A stretch of 64,000 bases of DNA from DATFQI01 sp963816955 (lineage in GTDB: Bacteria; Actinomycetota; Thermoleophilia; Solirubrobacterales; Solirubrobacteraceae), in NCBI GenBank assembly GCA_963816955.1, contig CAWFME010000011.1, positions 30,368-94,367 on the forward strand, written 5' to 3'. Shown here piece by piece: positions 1-7,126 of the stretch; position 1 is the first letter of the stretch; every line of letters begins with the position of its first letter. The position numbers were made by a program, and so were the translations under genes. The notes under the pieces were generated by a model. It saw only the letters and a program-made list of their open reading frames with translations, was not told where the DNA came from and ran no database searches.

Positions 1-1183
1 GGTGCAGGCCGCGCGCGATCTCGCGCAGCTCCGCGAGCCCGGTGTCGAGCTCGCGCGAGGCGTCGTCGAGCAGCTTGGCCGCCGCCTCCTGACCCTCGCC
101 GAGCTTGGCGCGGGCGAGCCGCAGCATCAGCGCCACGGAGACGAGCCGCTGCTGCGCGCCGTCGTGGAGGTTGCGCTCCAGCCGGCGCCGCTGCTCGTCG
201 CCCGCGCGGACGACGCGCGCGCGGGACGCGGTGAGGTCCTCCCGCGCCTGCGCGCTGGCCACGGCGAGCGAGGCGAGCTCGCAGAACGCGCCGAGCCGGT
301 TCTCGGAGTCGGGCGGGAGCTGGTCCTCGCTGGCGATCGCGACCGCTCCCCACAACGCGCCGGCGACCACGATCGGCGCCGCGGCGGTCGAGCGGTAGCC
401 CGTGCGGAACATCGCCTCCCTGACCTCGCCGGTCAGGCCGCCCCAGTCGTCGATCCGGGCCGGGGCGGCCGTGTGGCGCACGCGCGCCAGCGCAGAGTCC
501 TCGTCGGCGCGGATCCGCTCGCCGACCCGGAAGACGTCGATGTTGTCGCGGTTGTGGCGGCCGAGCACCGTCGCGGTGCCGTCGCCCTCGTAGCGCACGA
601 CGGTCGAGGCGTTGACCTCGAGCACCCGCGCGCAGCCCTCCGAGACGGCGGTGAACACGCGGTCCGGGCTGACCTCGGAGGCCACGAGCGTCGCGACCCG
701 CCGCAGGGCGCGCTGCTCCGTGGCCAGCCGCCCGATCTCGGCGAGCTTCTCGCCGGGGTCGGAGGCGAGCGCGCCCTCGACGTCGCGGCTCGGGCTCTCG
801 CGGTCGGTCAGGTCGATGCCGGTGGTCACGAGCGCCGCCGGCGCGCCGCCCGGGCCGGGCATGGGGTGGTTGGACCAGGCGATCAGCCGCATCCGCCCGT
901 GCTTGGTCCGCCAGTGGCCGACCTGCGGGCTCGGCGTCCCCGTCCGCCAGACGAACGTGAGGAACTCCCCGAACGCCTCGCGCTCCTCGTGCGGGATCAC
1001 GACCTCGCGCGCGTCGCGGCCGATCACCTCGTCGCGGGAGTAGCCGGTCGCGCGCTCGCAGGCCTCGTTGAACAGCAGGATGCGCCCGTCGCGGTCGAGC
1101 ACGCAGACCAGCGACTGCGTCGTCTCGGTGAGGATCCGGGCGAAGGACTCGCCGACCTCGAACGCCCCTCGCGGCTTTTCCAT
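1..1183 (-). CDS. PAS-GAF sensor histidine kinase, NarL/DesK type (3' end outside window)
   Basis: The minus strand reads openly from an ATG at 1183 to the window edge, giving 394 residues of an incomplete protein. A PAS domain lies at about residues 10-115 and a GAF domain at about 150-300. A HisKA_3 dimerisation segment follows near residue 335, with the phosphoacceptor histidine in the motif NLHDGAQQRL. The ATPase domain would lie beyond the left end. Family knowledge: such kinases autophosphorylate this histidine and pass phosphate to a LuxR/NarL-type response regulator, which would also lie outside the window. No transmembrane segment precedes the PAS domain, so it probably senses a cytoplasmic signal. 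The ligand is unknown. Confidence 0.9.
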   Translation of the reverse strand, partial: MEKPRGAFEVGESFARILTETTQSLVCVLDRDGRILLFNEACERATGYSRDEVIGRDAREVVIPHEEREAFGEFLTFVWRTGTPSPQVGHWRTKHGRMRLIAWSNHPMPGPGGAPAALVTTGIDLTDRESPSRDVEGALASDPGEKLAEIGRLATEQRALRRVATLVASEVSPDRVFTAVSEGCARVLEVNASTVVRYEGDGTATVLGRHNRDNIDVFRVGERIRADEDSALARVRHTAAPARIDDWGGLTGEVREAMFRTGYRSTAAAPIVVAGALWGAVAIASEDQLPPDSENRLGAFCELASLAVASAQAREDLTASRARVVRAGDEQRRRLERNLHDGAQQRLVSVALMLRLARAKLGEGQEAAAKLLDDASRELDTGLAELREIARGLH

Positions 1184-1727
1184 GCGCCGCGTGAGGGTAG
1201 AACAGGCGCCCGCATCACCGGCGCTTGCCGGGGTCGGCCGTCGTCGCGTCCTCCTGGAGCGGCGACTCGCAAGCTCGCGCCTGAGTGCTCCAGGAGCACG
1301 CGCCGCGGCCGCCAATCGGAGCCCCCGGAGGCCACCCGTCACGTACGCCACCCTCGTTGACGGCCTCGGTGGGGACAGCTACCGACAGGCGCCTGGGCCG
1401 TCTGCTCTATGCGGGGTCGCGATCTTCGCCCTTCGGTCCCGAGGATCCGTGCCGGCCACCGCCGGCGCCACAGGCGGGCCCGGCTCAACGATCGCTGCTC
1501 CGCGGACGGTTCGCGAGACCTTGAATTACCGGCGACGAATGGGTCGGGCTGCTGCCTTTCGCGCTAAGCGACACTCTGCGGGCGGCAGGTCGCAGTGCCC
1601 TGGCAAGCGATAGCGAAGCCCCGGCCGGGGAGGAAGATGCGCTAAGCCTCAGGCGCGAGGCGGGAGCTTGGCGGCAGACGGCAATGCGTCGGGGTAGAGC
1701 ACTCAAAGCGAGAAACGGGGGCAAGCG
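1184..1727. other. Gene-free stretch holding repeat R1a
   Basis: These 544 bases separate the histidine kinase start from the aldo/keto reductase. Open frames here are short and resemble nothing I recognise. The first half is the structured repeat R1a. The part at about 1555-1640 has words similar to the end of the R2 repeats (for example AAGCGACACTC). It may be an RNA gene, a mobile-repeat remnant or a long leader; no clear promoter was found. Confidence 0.6.
1241..1522 (+). repeat. Dispersed repeat R1, copy a (about 282 bp)
   Basis: This block aligns over its whole length with 47543-47824 in the same orientation, at roughly 80 percent identity by eye. It opens with a hairpin: arm GCGTCCTCCTGGAGC (1246-1260) pairs at 14 of 15 positions with 1287-1301. 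The other copy has the same stem with paired substitutions. The best-conserved parts are around 1402-1446 and 1478-1522. It has no conserved reading frame. It is either a non-coding RNA-like element or a non-autonomous mobile repeat. Confidence 0.75.
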
Positions 1728-2750
1728 ATGGAGCACCGCCAGTTGGGACGCACCGGTGTCTCGGTCAGCAAGTTCTGTCTCGGCGCGATGATGTTCGGCG
1801 CGTGGGGCAACCCGGACCACGACGAGTCGATCCGGATCATCCACACGGCGCTCGACGCCGGCATCAACTTCATCGACACCGCCGACGTCTACGGGCAGGG
1901 GGAGTCGGAGGAGATCGTCGGGAAGGCGCTCGCCAGCGGCCGCCGCGACAACGTCATCCTCGCCACCAAATTCCACAACGCGATGGGCGAGGACCCCAAC
2001 CAACAGGGCAACTCACGCCGCTGGATCACCCGGGCGGTAGAGGACTCGCTGCGGCGCTTGGGCACCGACTGGATCGATCTCTACCAGGTGCACCGCATCG
2101 ATCCGCGCACGGACATCGAGGAGACGCTGTCGGCGCTCAGCGACCTCGTGCACCAGGGCAAGGTCCGCTACATCGGCACGTCCACCTTTCCCGCCAGCCA
2201 CATCGTCGAGGCGCAATGGGTCGCGCGCGACCGCCACTTCGAGCGGTTCGTCAGCGAGCAGCCGCCGTACTCGATCCTCGTCCGCGCCGTCGAAGCTGAC
2301 GTCCTGCCCACATGCTCGCGGTACGGCATGGGCGTCATGTCCTACAGCCCGCTAACCGGCGGCTGGCTATCAGGCCGCTGGCGCAAGGACACCGGCCAGC
2401 AGTCCTCCTCCCGCGCCTCCCGGCTGCCCGAGCGCTTCGACCTCGCGAACCCCTTCAACCAGCGCAAGCTCGACGCCGTCGAGGAGCTCGCGCAGCTCGC
2501 CGAGCAGACGGGCATCACGCTCATCCAGCTTGCGATCGCGTTCGTGCTCAACCATCCCGCGATCACTGCAGCGCTGATCGGTCCTCGCACGATGGAGCAG
2601 CTCGAAAGCCAGCTCACTGCAGCCGACGTCGTCCTCGACGCGGCAGTGCTGGACCGCATCGACGAGATCGTCTCGCCCGGCACGACGCTCAACCCGGCCG
2701 ACAACTCCTTCGACAACCCGGCGCTCGAATCGGCCGCCCGGCGACGCTAG
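1728..2750 (+). CDS. Aldo/keto reductase
   Basis: The protein has 340 residues, the usual length for a bacterial aldo/keto reductase of the YajO/Tas type. The expected catalytic tetrad is visible as D50, Y55 (in DTADVYG), K81 and H122 (in QVHRID). The C-terminal NADPH-binding part contains IGPRTMEQL. Family knowledge: it reduces carbonyl groups with NADPH in the cytoplasm; the substrate cannot be told from sequence. It stands alone between repeat-rich intergenic stretches, so no operon context helps. Confidence 0.92.
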   Translation: MEHRQLGRTGVSVSKFCLGAMMFGAWGNPDHDESIRIIHTALDAGINFIDTADVYGQGESEEIVGKALASGRRDNVILATKFHNAMGEDPNQQGNSRRWITRAVEDSLRRLGTDWIDLYQVHRIDPRTDIEETLSALSDLVHQGKVRYIGTSTFPASHIVEAQWVARDRHFERFVSEQPPYSILVRAVEADVLPTCSRYGMGVMSYSPLTGGWLSGRWRKDTGQQSSSRASRLPERFDLANPFNQRKLDAVEELAQLAEQTGITLIQLAIAFVLNHPAITAALIGPRTMEQLESQLTAADVVLDAAVLDRIDEIVSPGTTLNPADNSFDNPALESAARRR

Positions 2751-2775
2751 CTCTGGACGTCGCGCGACTGCCGCG

Positions 2776-2842
2776 TTGAGGCATCTGCGATAGCGCGGGG
2801 CCGCTCGCCGAGAGTGCTCCTCGTCGCGCAAAGCGATAGTCC
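2776..2842 (+). repeat. Short dispersed repeat R2, copy a
   Basis: The block starts with TTGAGGCA and ends with GCAAAGCGATAG. Related blocks lie at 4196-4256 (plus), 4931-4960 (partial, plus) and 47986-48060 (minus). The shared core is GAGTGCTCCTNGTCGCGCAAAG or a close variant. Each copy is intergenic and most lie just after the stop codon of a gene. The function is unknown. Confidence 0.7.
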
Positions 2843-2891
2843 ACGCGCGCACCCCCGCACCGTCGCATCCAGGCAAAAGGGATATCGCTGA

Positions 2892-3146
2892 CTAGCGAGT
2901 GCGCCCGAACAGCTTCGCCATGAGCACCCGAGAGTCGAAGAGCCAATGCCGCTCCCCGTAGCGGTCGAAGGCTCGAGGCAGCCACCGCGCGACGGCGATA
3001 CCCGCGAGGACGCCTGGAAGGAGCGGGAGCGTCGCGAGCCACTGCCCTTCGATGAAGCCGTAATACGCCACCTGGATCAGGGCGAACGCTGCAAGGGCAA
3101 GGCAGAGCCACCTGGTCGCGCGAACCTGCTTCGCCTTCCGTGACAT
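2892..3146 (-). CDS. Small two-helix membrane protein
   Basis: This 84-residue frame starts with a short basic segment (MSRKAKQVRATR). Two hydrophobic segments follow, at about residues 12-32 and 38-56, and then a polar tail rich in R, D and F. This fits a small inner-membrane protein with its N-terminus inside. I do not recognise a family. It is flanked by the R2a repeat on its 3' side. The membrane pattern favours a real gene, although short GC-rich frames can mimic this. Confidence 0.5.
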   Translation of the reverse strand: MSRKAKQVRATRWLCLALAAFALIQVAYYGFIEGQWLATLPLLPGVLAGIAVARWLPRAFDRYGERHWLFDSRVLMAKLFGRTR

Positions 3147-3248
3147 TCCAGAAGGATGCCACTGTCGGCTGGCGCTGGTTCAGAAGCACGTGGAGCGGCG
3201 GGGCGCCTCTCAGCGCCTTGGTGAGCGCGTCGCTTACGATCGCGCACG

Positions 3249-4175
3249 ATGACTCCTCAACGTCGCGACGTGTTGTTTTCCTCCGGCGATGAGCGCTGCC
3301 ACGCGTGGCTTTATCTCCCCGATGCCGGCCCGACGAGATCTGAACCTCCTCCTGTGATCGTCATGGCTCACGGTTTGGGGGCAGTGAAGGCGTTGCGGTT
3401 GGGCGGATTCGCGGAGCGATTCCAAGCTGCGGGATATGCGTGCCTGGTGTTCGATTACCGCCATTTCGGCGACAGCGGCGGAGAGCCACGAGAGATGCTG
3501 AGCATCCGCCGACAACGTGAGGATTGGCGCGCTGCACTCCAGTTCGCGCGCACGCTTCCCGAGGTCGACGGTAACCGGGTTGTCTTGTGGGGGACCTCGT
3601 TCGCCGGGGGACACGTGGTAGCCACGGCCGCCGCAGCCGCCGACGGTGAGATCGTCGCTGCGGTCGTGCAGTGCCCGTTCACGGATGGGCGCGCCTCATC
3701 CCGCCAGATCTCGGCTGCGGGCAAGCTGCGTCTTGGGGTCGCCGCCGCAAAGGACAACTTCGCGCGGATCGCAGGGCGTCCGCCGGTGCGGGTGAAGGTC
3801 GCTGCGCGCCCCGGAGAGACGGGCCTCATGGACGCGCCTGACGTCATCGACGGGGTGCTGCGACTTCTCGCGGCGTCAGGTATCCAAGAGGAGGACTACC
3901 GCAACGAAGTCCCCGCGAGAGTCGCGCTGGAGATCCCGCTCGCGGCGCCAGGGCGTTCGGCAAGCAAGATCCGCTGCCCCATCCTGTTCTGCGTCTGCGA
4001 CAACGACACCGTCGCACCGGCCAAAGCCACTTTGCGTCATGCCGCGAAGGCTCCGCGAGGTCAGGTCCGGCGGTACCCGGTCGGCCACTTCGACATCTAC
4101 GTCGGCGAGCAGTTTGAGCAGGTAGTCGCCGACCAGCTTGCGTTCCTCCGCGAACACGTCCCACCCGACGCCTGA
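3249..4175 (+). CDS. Alpha/beta hydrolase
   Basis: The protein has 308 residues. It shows the oxyanion region MAHGLGAVK (about residue 39), the strand motif FDYRHFGDSGG, and the nucleophile elbow GTSFAG with Ser117. An acid in CDNDTVAP and a catalytic His in PVGHFDIY lie near the C-terminus. The order and length match dienelactone-hydrolase-like or X-Pro peptidase-like serine hydrolases of actinobacteria. The substrate is unknown. Codon use is slightly less GC-biased than in the operons downstream, and repeats R2a and R2b flank the region, consistent with an accessory segment. Confidence 0.9.
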   Translation: MTPQRRDVLFSSGDERCHAWLYLPDAGPTRSEPPPVIVMAHGLGAVKALRLGGFAERFQAAGYACLVFDYRHFGDSGGEPREMLSIRRQREDWRAALQFARTLPEVDGNRVVLWGTSFAGGHVVATAAAAADGEIVAAVVQCPFTDGRASSRQISAAGKLRLGVAAAKDNFARIAGRPPVRVKVAARPGETGLMDAPDVIDGVLRLLAASGIQEEDYRNEVPARVALEIPLAAPGRSASKIRCPILFCVCDNDTVAPAKATLRHAAKAPRGQVRRYPVGHFDIYVGEQFEQVVADQLAFLREHVPPDA

Positions 4176-4195
4176 CCCGGCGGCGCGCTACTGCT

Positions 4196-4256
4196 TTGAG
4201 GCAGAGCCGATAGCGCGAGGCAGCTCGCCGGAGTGCTCCTCGTGCGCCAAGCGACA
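4196..4256 (+). repeat. Short dispersed repeat R2, copy b
   Basis: It begins 20 bases after the hydrolase stop codon. It matches copy a through TTGAGGCA, GATAGCGCG, GCTCGCCG and AGTGCTCCTCGT, and ends with AAGCGACA. The orientation is the same as in copy a. Confidence 0.7.
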
Positions 4257-4273
4257 CTCCGCTACGCGACCGC

Positions 4274-4825
4274 GTGAGTGCTCATGGCAGGCGAAAGCGG
4301 AAGCCGCTACGTGCATGCTCGAGAGACGGTCTCGACTGGAGAAACCATCTGGCCGTCGCAAGAACTGGACCGGCCAACGGGACGCTCATCGGCGCCTTGG
4401 GTATGCAACGTCCGGGCCAGCGCGACTGGCCGCTCGTGAGGCCGCTCGATACGCTCGACCTCACTGTGTTGGATCGCGTCGCCAAGGACAGCATGAGGAA
4501 GTACGTCGGCCAGCACCTCAACGTGTTTAGGGCGCGTCTGAGTGACGACCAGCTCCTGTTCCTCAAGAATTTCATCGATGGGTACGACCGATATCTCGGC
4601 ATCGTCTTGAGACACAGCACCGAAGAAAAGCTCTACAGCTCCGAGGGCTGGTACAGGCGCTATACGGACATCACCTACACGTTCGTTGATCAGATCGGGA
4701 TCCAAGTCGAGCGTGCATGGCGCACCGACGACGGGGACTCTGGCAAGAATGTCTACGTCCTCAACAGCGCCAAAGCCATCTTGGAGTGGTTCGCGAAGAA
4801 CAAGCACCGGCCTGAACTGCGCTGA
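4274..4825 (+). CDS. Hypothetical protein of atypical composition
   Basis: The frame from a GTG at 4274 gives 183 residues. The first 43 are low in hydrophobic residues and may not be translated; an ATG at 4403 would give about 140 residues. The C-terminal two thirds look like a genuine folded protein rich in Y, D, F and K (for example RYLGIVLRHS, GWYRRYTDITYTF, ILEWFAKNKH). The DNA is visibly AT-richer than its neighbours. I recognise no family. Its position among repeats and its base composition suggest transferred DNA. Confidence 0.6.
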   Translation: MSAHGRRKRKPLRACSRDGLDWRNHLAVARTGPANGTLIGALGMQRPGQRDWPLVRPLDTLDLTVLDRVAKDSMRKYVGQHLNVFRARLSDDQLLFLKNFIDGYDRYLGIVLRHSTEEKLYSSEGWYRRYTDITYTFVDQIGIQVERAWRTDDGDSGKNVYVLNSAKAILEWFAKNKHRPELR

Positions 4826-4930
4826 CCCCGGCAAGCGGCCTGAGAACGCCTTCTTCGCGGGCCGCGCGGATCGCTGAGTTAAGCGCTCGGCTCGCGGTCG
4901 GCGCAGGATCTTGAGCAGGCCGGAAGTTGG

Positions 4931-4960
4931 ACAGTGCTGCTTTGAGGCACACGCAATACC
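4931..4960 (+). repeat. Short dispersed repeat R2, partial copy c
   Basis: Only the first part of the repeat is kept: CTGCTTTGAGGCACACGCAA matches the opening of copies a and b (CTGC, TTGAGGCA, then a GCGATA-like word). The downstream GTGCTCC part is not recognisable. Confidence 0.45.
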
Positions 4961-5110
4961 CAACGCGGCATCCTCGGTGACTGCCACTCGGCGGTCTCGG
5001 CGATCCTGGCCTGTGGATCGATCGAGTAGCGCAGTGAGGCGTCGACGGTCGCTACTCGGGCCCGATCACCTGCGGCGGGAGCGGCACCGACCTCGTCGAA
5101 ACCCCACAGT

Positions 5111-5191
5111 TCAACACTGAGCGTGGGCCCCTTCGGCGTGCGTATCGCACCACGAAAGGGCCCACGGTCTCGCGCTCTCGCTTTCGCGTGA
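5111..5191 (+). repeat. Dispersed hairpin repeat R4, copy a (81 bp)
   Basis: This 81-base block matches the reverse complement of 47841-47921 at 80 of 81 positions. It contains a long hairpin at 5122-5166: arms CGTGGGCCC and GGGCCCACG, then TTCG with CGAA, then GTGCG-TAT-CGCAC at the tip. The near identity over 43 kb in opposite orientation implies recent copying, gene conversion or strong conservation. Confidence 0.85.
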
Positions 5192-5518
5192 TTCCCGGCA
5201 GCGGTGGCGCAGGTGTCGTAGACGGTCTTCGGCGGGTGGCACGAAAGGGCGCTTCGGGCCGGGGAGCTTTTTCGAGCGCCCTGGCTACGGGTTGTGGTGC
5301 CGTGCGAGGGAACGAAAAAGTCCACGACGGGTTCCATTTCGTGACAGGACCCGCCGCCCGGGACGTCGGTCCCTGAGCCGTTCGGCGGGCGCGGGACGAG
5401 GCCCGCGTCCGCCGGTCGGATCAACTACGGCGCCACTGGCGCGACGGGCTAGGCACTGCGGCTGGAGAGCATGAGCGCGTTCACCTTCGGGTTCGGAAGC
5501 GGACGGTCCGGGGGACGG

Positions 5519-5953
5519 TCAGTTGCCGGCGGCGTGCTGCGCGAGCCCGTTCACGTTCTCCGCGATGAACTTGTCGAGGCCGCGGCGGACGAGGCCGCCG
5601 GTGCCCGGGAACCTCGGGTCGAACTGGGAGACCCAGCGGATCTGCGTGCCGCCGTCGTGGGGGGTCAGGTCGATGTCGGCGCGGTAGTTCTTGACGGGCA
5701 GCTTGGAGTCGTGGGTGTAGGAGAAGCGGCGGTCCTCGACGAGCTCGGCGATGGTGTCGCGGCCCGTGACCTTGCCCTGGCGGAAGATGCGGACCGCGCC
5801 GAGGCCCTCGGGCTCGGCCTCGCCGGGGCGCTCGAGCTCGAACGAGTCGAGCTGGCCCCAGACGGGCCAGGTCGCGCCGTCGCGTAGCAGCGCGTAGACG
5901 GCAGAGGGGGGCGCGGAGGTGGTGGCGGTGTGTTCGATGCGCTGTCTGGTCAT
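5519..5953 (-). CDS. SRPBCC (START-like) family protein
   Basis: From the ATG at 5953 the protein has 144 residues. It shows the usual START-like pattern: TSAPPSAVYALLRDGATW near the N-terminus, a middle of alternating strands (IRWVSQFDPRFPG), and a long C-terminal helix (FIAENVNGL). Family knowledge: such proteins bind hydrophobic ligands in a deep cavity, and many are polyketide-cyclase-like. I chose ATG 5953 because upstream alternative starts lie inside the symmetric operator. It is divergent from a TetR gene, so it is the likely target of that regulator. Confidence 0.88.
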   Translation of the reverse strand: MTRQRIEHTATTSAPPSAVYALLRDGATWPVWGQLDSFELERPGEAEPEGLGAVRIFRQGKVTGRDTIAELVEDRRFSYTHDSKLPVKNYRADIDLTPHDGGTQIRWVSQFDPRFPGTGGLVRRGLDKFIAENVNGLAQHAAGN

Positions 5954-5954
5954 G

Positions 5955-5988
5955 GTGTACCGCATGGTACATGTACCGAGTGGTACAC
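5955..5988. promoter_or_regulatory. Symmetric TetR-type operator
   Basis: The site is built as GTGTACC, 4 bases, GGTACATGTACC, 4 bases, GGTACAC. The centre is a perfect 12-bp palindrome and the outer arms are exact inverted repeats, so the whole 34 bp has dyad symmetry. It lies directly before the SRPBCC start and 20 bp before the TetR start. That position fits repression of both divergent genes by the TetR product. Confidence 0.8.
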
Positions 5989-6008
5989 GCAAGCGCTACA
6001 CTCGCGTC

Positions 6009-6596
6009 ATGAGCCGGCCGCAGCCCGCCGCGGGCGCCGAGCCGACGCACCCGCGCGAGCGGCTGCTGGCGGGCGCGATCGCCTACGTCTCCCAGCACGG
6101 CGTCGGCGAGATCAGCCTGCGCACGCTCGCCACGGCGCTCGGCACCAGCCACCGGATGCTGCTGTACCACTTCGGCTCGCGCGAAGCGCTGCTGATCGAG
6201 GTGATCCGCACGGTCGAGGAGCAACAGCGCGAGGCGCTCGCCGCGATCCTGCGCGAGGAGGCCGACGCCCCGCCCGCCGAGATCATGCGCCGGATGTGGG
6301 CGCGCGTCGCCGACCCGGCGCTGTGGCCGAACGAGCGGCTGTTCTTCGAGGTCTACGCGCAGGCGCTGCAGGGCAGCCCGCACGCGCTCCCGCTGCTCGA
6401 CGGGATCGTGGAGTCGTGGGTGGAGCCGCTCGCCGCGCTGGTCGCGCCCGACCGCCCCGCGGCCGAGGCCCGCGCGGAGGCGCGGCTCGGCGTGGCGGTC
6501 GTGCGCGGGCTCCTGCTCGACCTGCTCGCCACGCGCGACCGCGCGGCCGTGGACGCGGCGATGGAGCGTTACATCGCCGCGATCGCGCCGGGCTGA
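6009..6596 (+). CDS. TetR/AcrR family transcriptional regulator
   Basis: The protein has 195 residues. The helix-turn-helix is at about residues 34-62 (ISLRTLATALGTSHRMLLYH, then FGSREALL), and the rest is a helical ligand-binding domain. ATG 6009 is preferred over an earlier start in the same frame, because the earlier start would place the coding region across the operator. It is divergent from the SRPBCC gene and probably represses it and itself through the 34-bp palindrome. Confidence 0.93.
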   Translation: MSRPQPAAGAEPTHPRERLLAGAIAYVSQHGVGEISLRTLATALGTSHRMLLYHFGSREALLIEVIRTVEEQQREALAAILREEADAPPAEIMRRMWARVADPALWPNERLFFEVYAQALQGSPHALPLLDGIVESWVEPLAALVAPDRPAAEARAEARLGVAVVRGLLLDLLATRDRAAVDAAMERYIAAIAPG

Positions 6597-6670
6597 GCGC
6601 AGCCGCCTACGGTCCGGTGGCGGGCCACAGCTCGCTCTGCCCTCCGGTGCGTCTGGGAGGCTCGCCTCGT

Positions 6671-7126
6671 ATGGAGTTCCCGAGCACCGTGCTCGACACC
6701 CTCGAGGCCGACGCCGAGCGGGCCCGTCGCGTGCTCGGCGTGACGATCCTGGCGATCTCCGTGTGGGAGCGGGACGCCGGCGACCTGCGCACGATCATCA
6801 ACGTGGGCGAGCTCGGGGACGCCGAGGCGAGGCCGGAGGCCGAGACCTACCCCGTGCACAGCTTCCCGGCGCTGGTGACGCTGCTCGAGCGCCGCACGCC
6901 GTACTGCTTCGGCCACGGCGACCGGGTCGACATCGCGTCGGCCAGCCTCCTCGCCTCGCTGGGCCTGGACACCCAGGCGGCCGCCCCGATCAACCTCCGC
7001 GGTGAGGTCTGGGGCTCGCTGTGGATCGCCACGGCGCCGGGGACGCGGCCCCTGTCGGCCGCCGACCTGCCGCGCGTGGTGCGCGCGGCCAACGAGATCG
7101 CCCGCGCCCTCGACGCTCTCATCTGA
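6671..7126 (+). CDS. GAF domain protein
   Basis: This 151-residue protein is a single GAF domain: N-terminal helix (DTLEADAERARRVLG), strands ISVWERDAGDLRT and TIINVGEL, and the core motif AAAPINLRGEVWGSLWIAT. GGGAGG lies about 15 bases upstream of the ATG. No output domain is fused, so it probably acts as a small-molecule sensor with a separate partner. It ends 8 bp inside the convergent AbrB-like gene. Confidence 0.85.
   Translation: MEFPSTVLDTLEADAERARRVLGVTILAISVWERDAGDLRTIINVGELGDAEARPEAETYPVHSFPALVTLLERRTPYCFGHGDRVDIASASLLASLGLDTQAAAPINLRGEVWGSLWIATAPGTRPLSAADLPRVVRAANEIARALDALI

Larger units (their letters stand above)
4826..5518. other. Gene-free stretch holding repeats R2c and R4a
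   Basis: These 693 bases lie between the orphan gene and the SRPBCC gene. A 181-residue minus-strand frame crosses most of it but has no recognisable domain. Part of that frame is only the R4 hairpin, so I do not call it a gene. The rest contains scattered GC-rich sequence without a clear feature. Confidence 0.55.

Noticed and set aside
1184..1727. tRNA or rRNA genes in the long intergenic stretches
   Set aside because: No TTCGAATC-type T-arm or acceptor-stem pairing was found here or in the other gaps above 300 bp.
4879..5424. A 181-codon minus-strand frame
   Set aside because: No domain; part of it is the R4 hairpin, which also reads open at 47.9 kb for the same reason.
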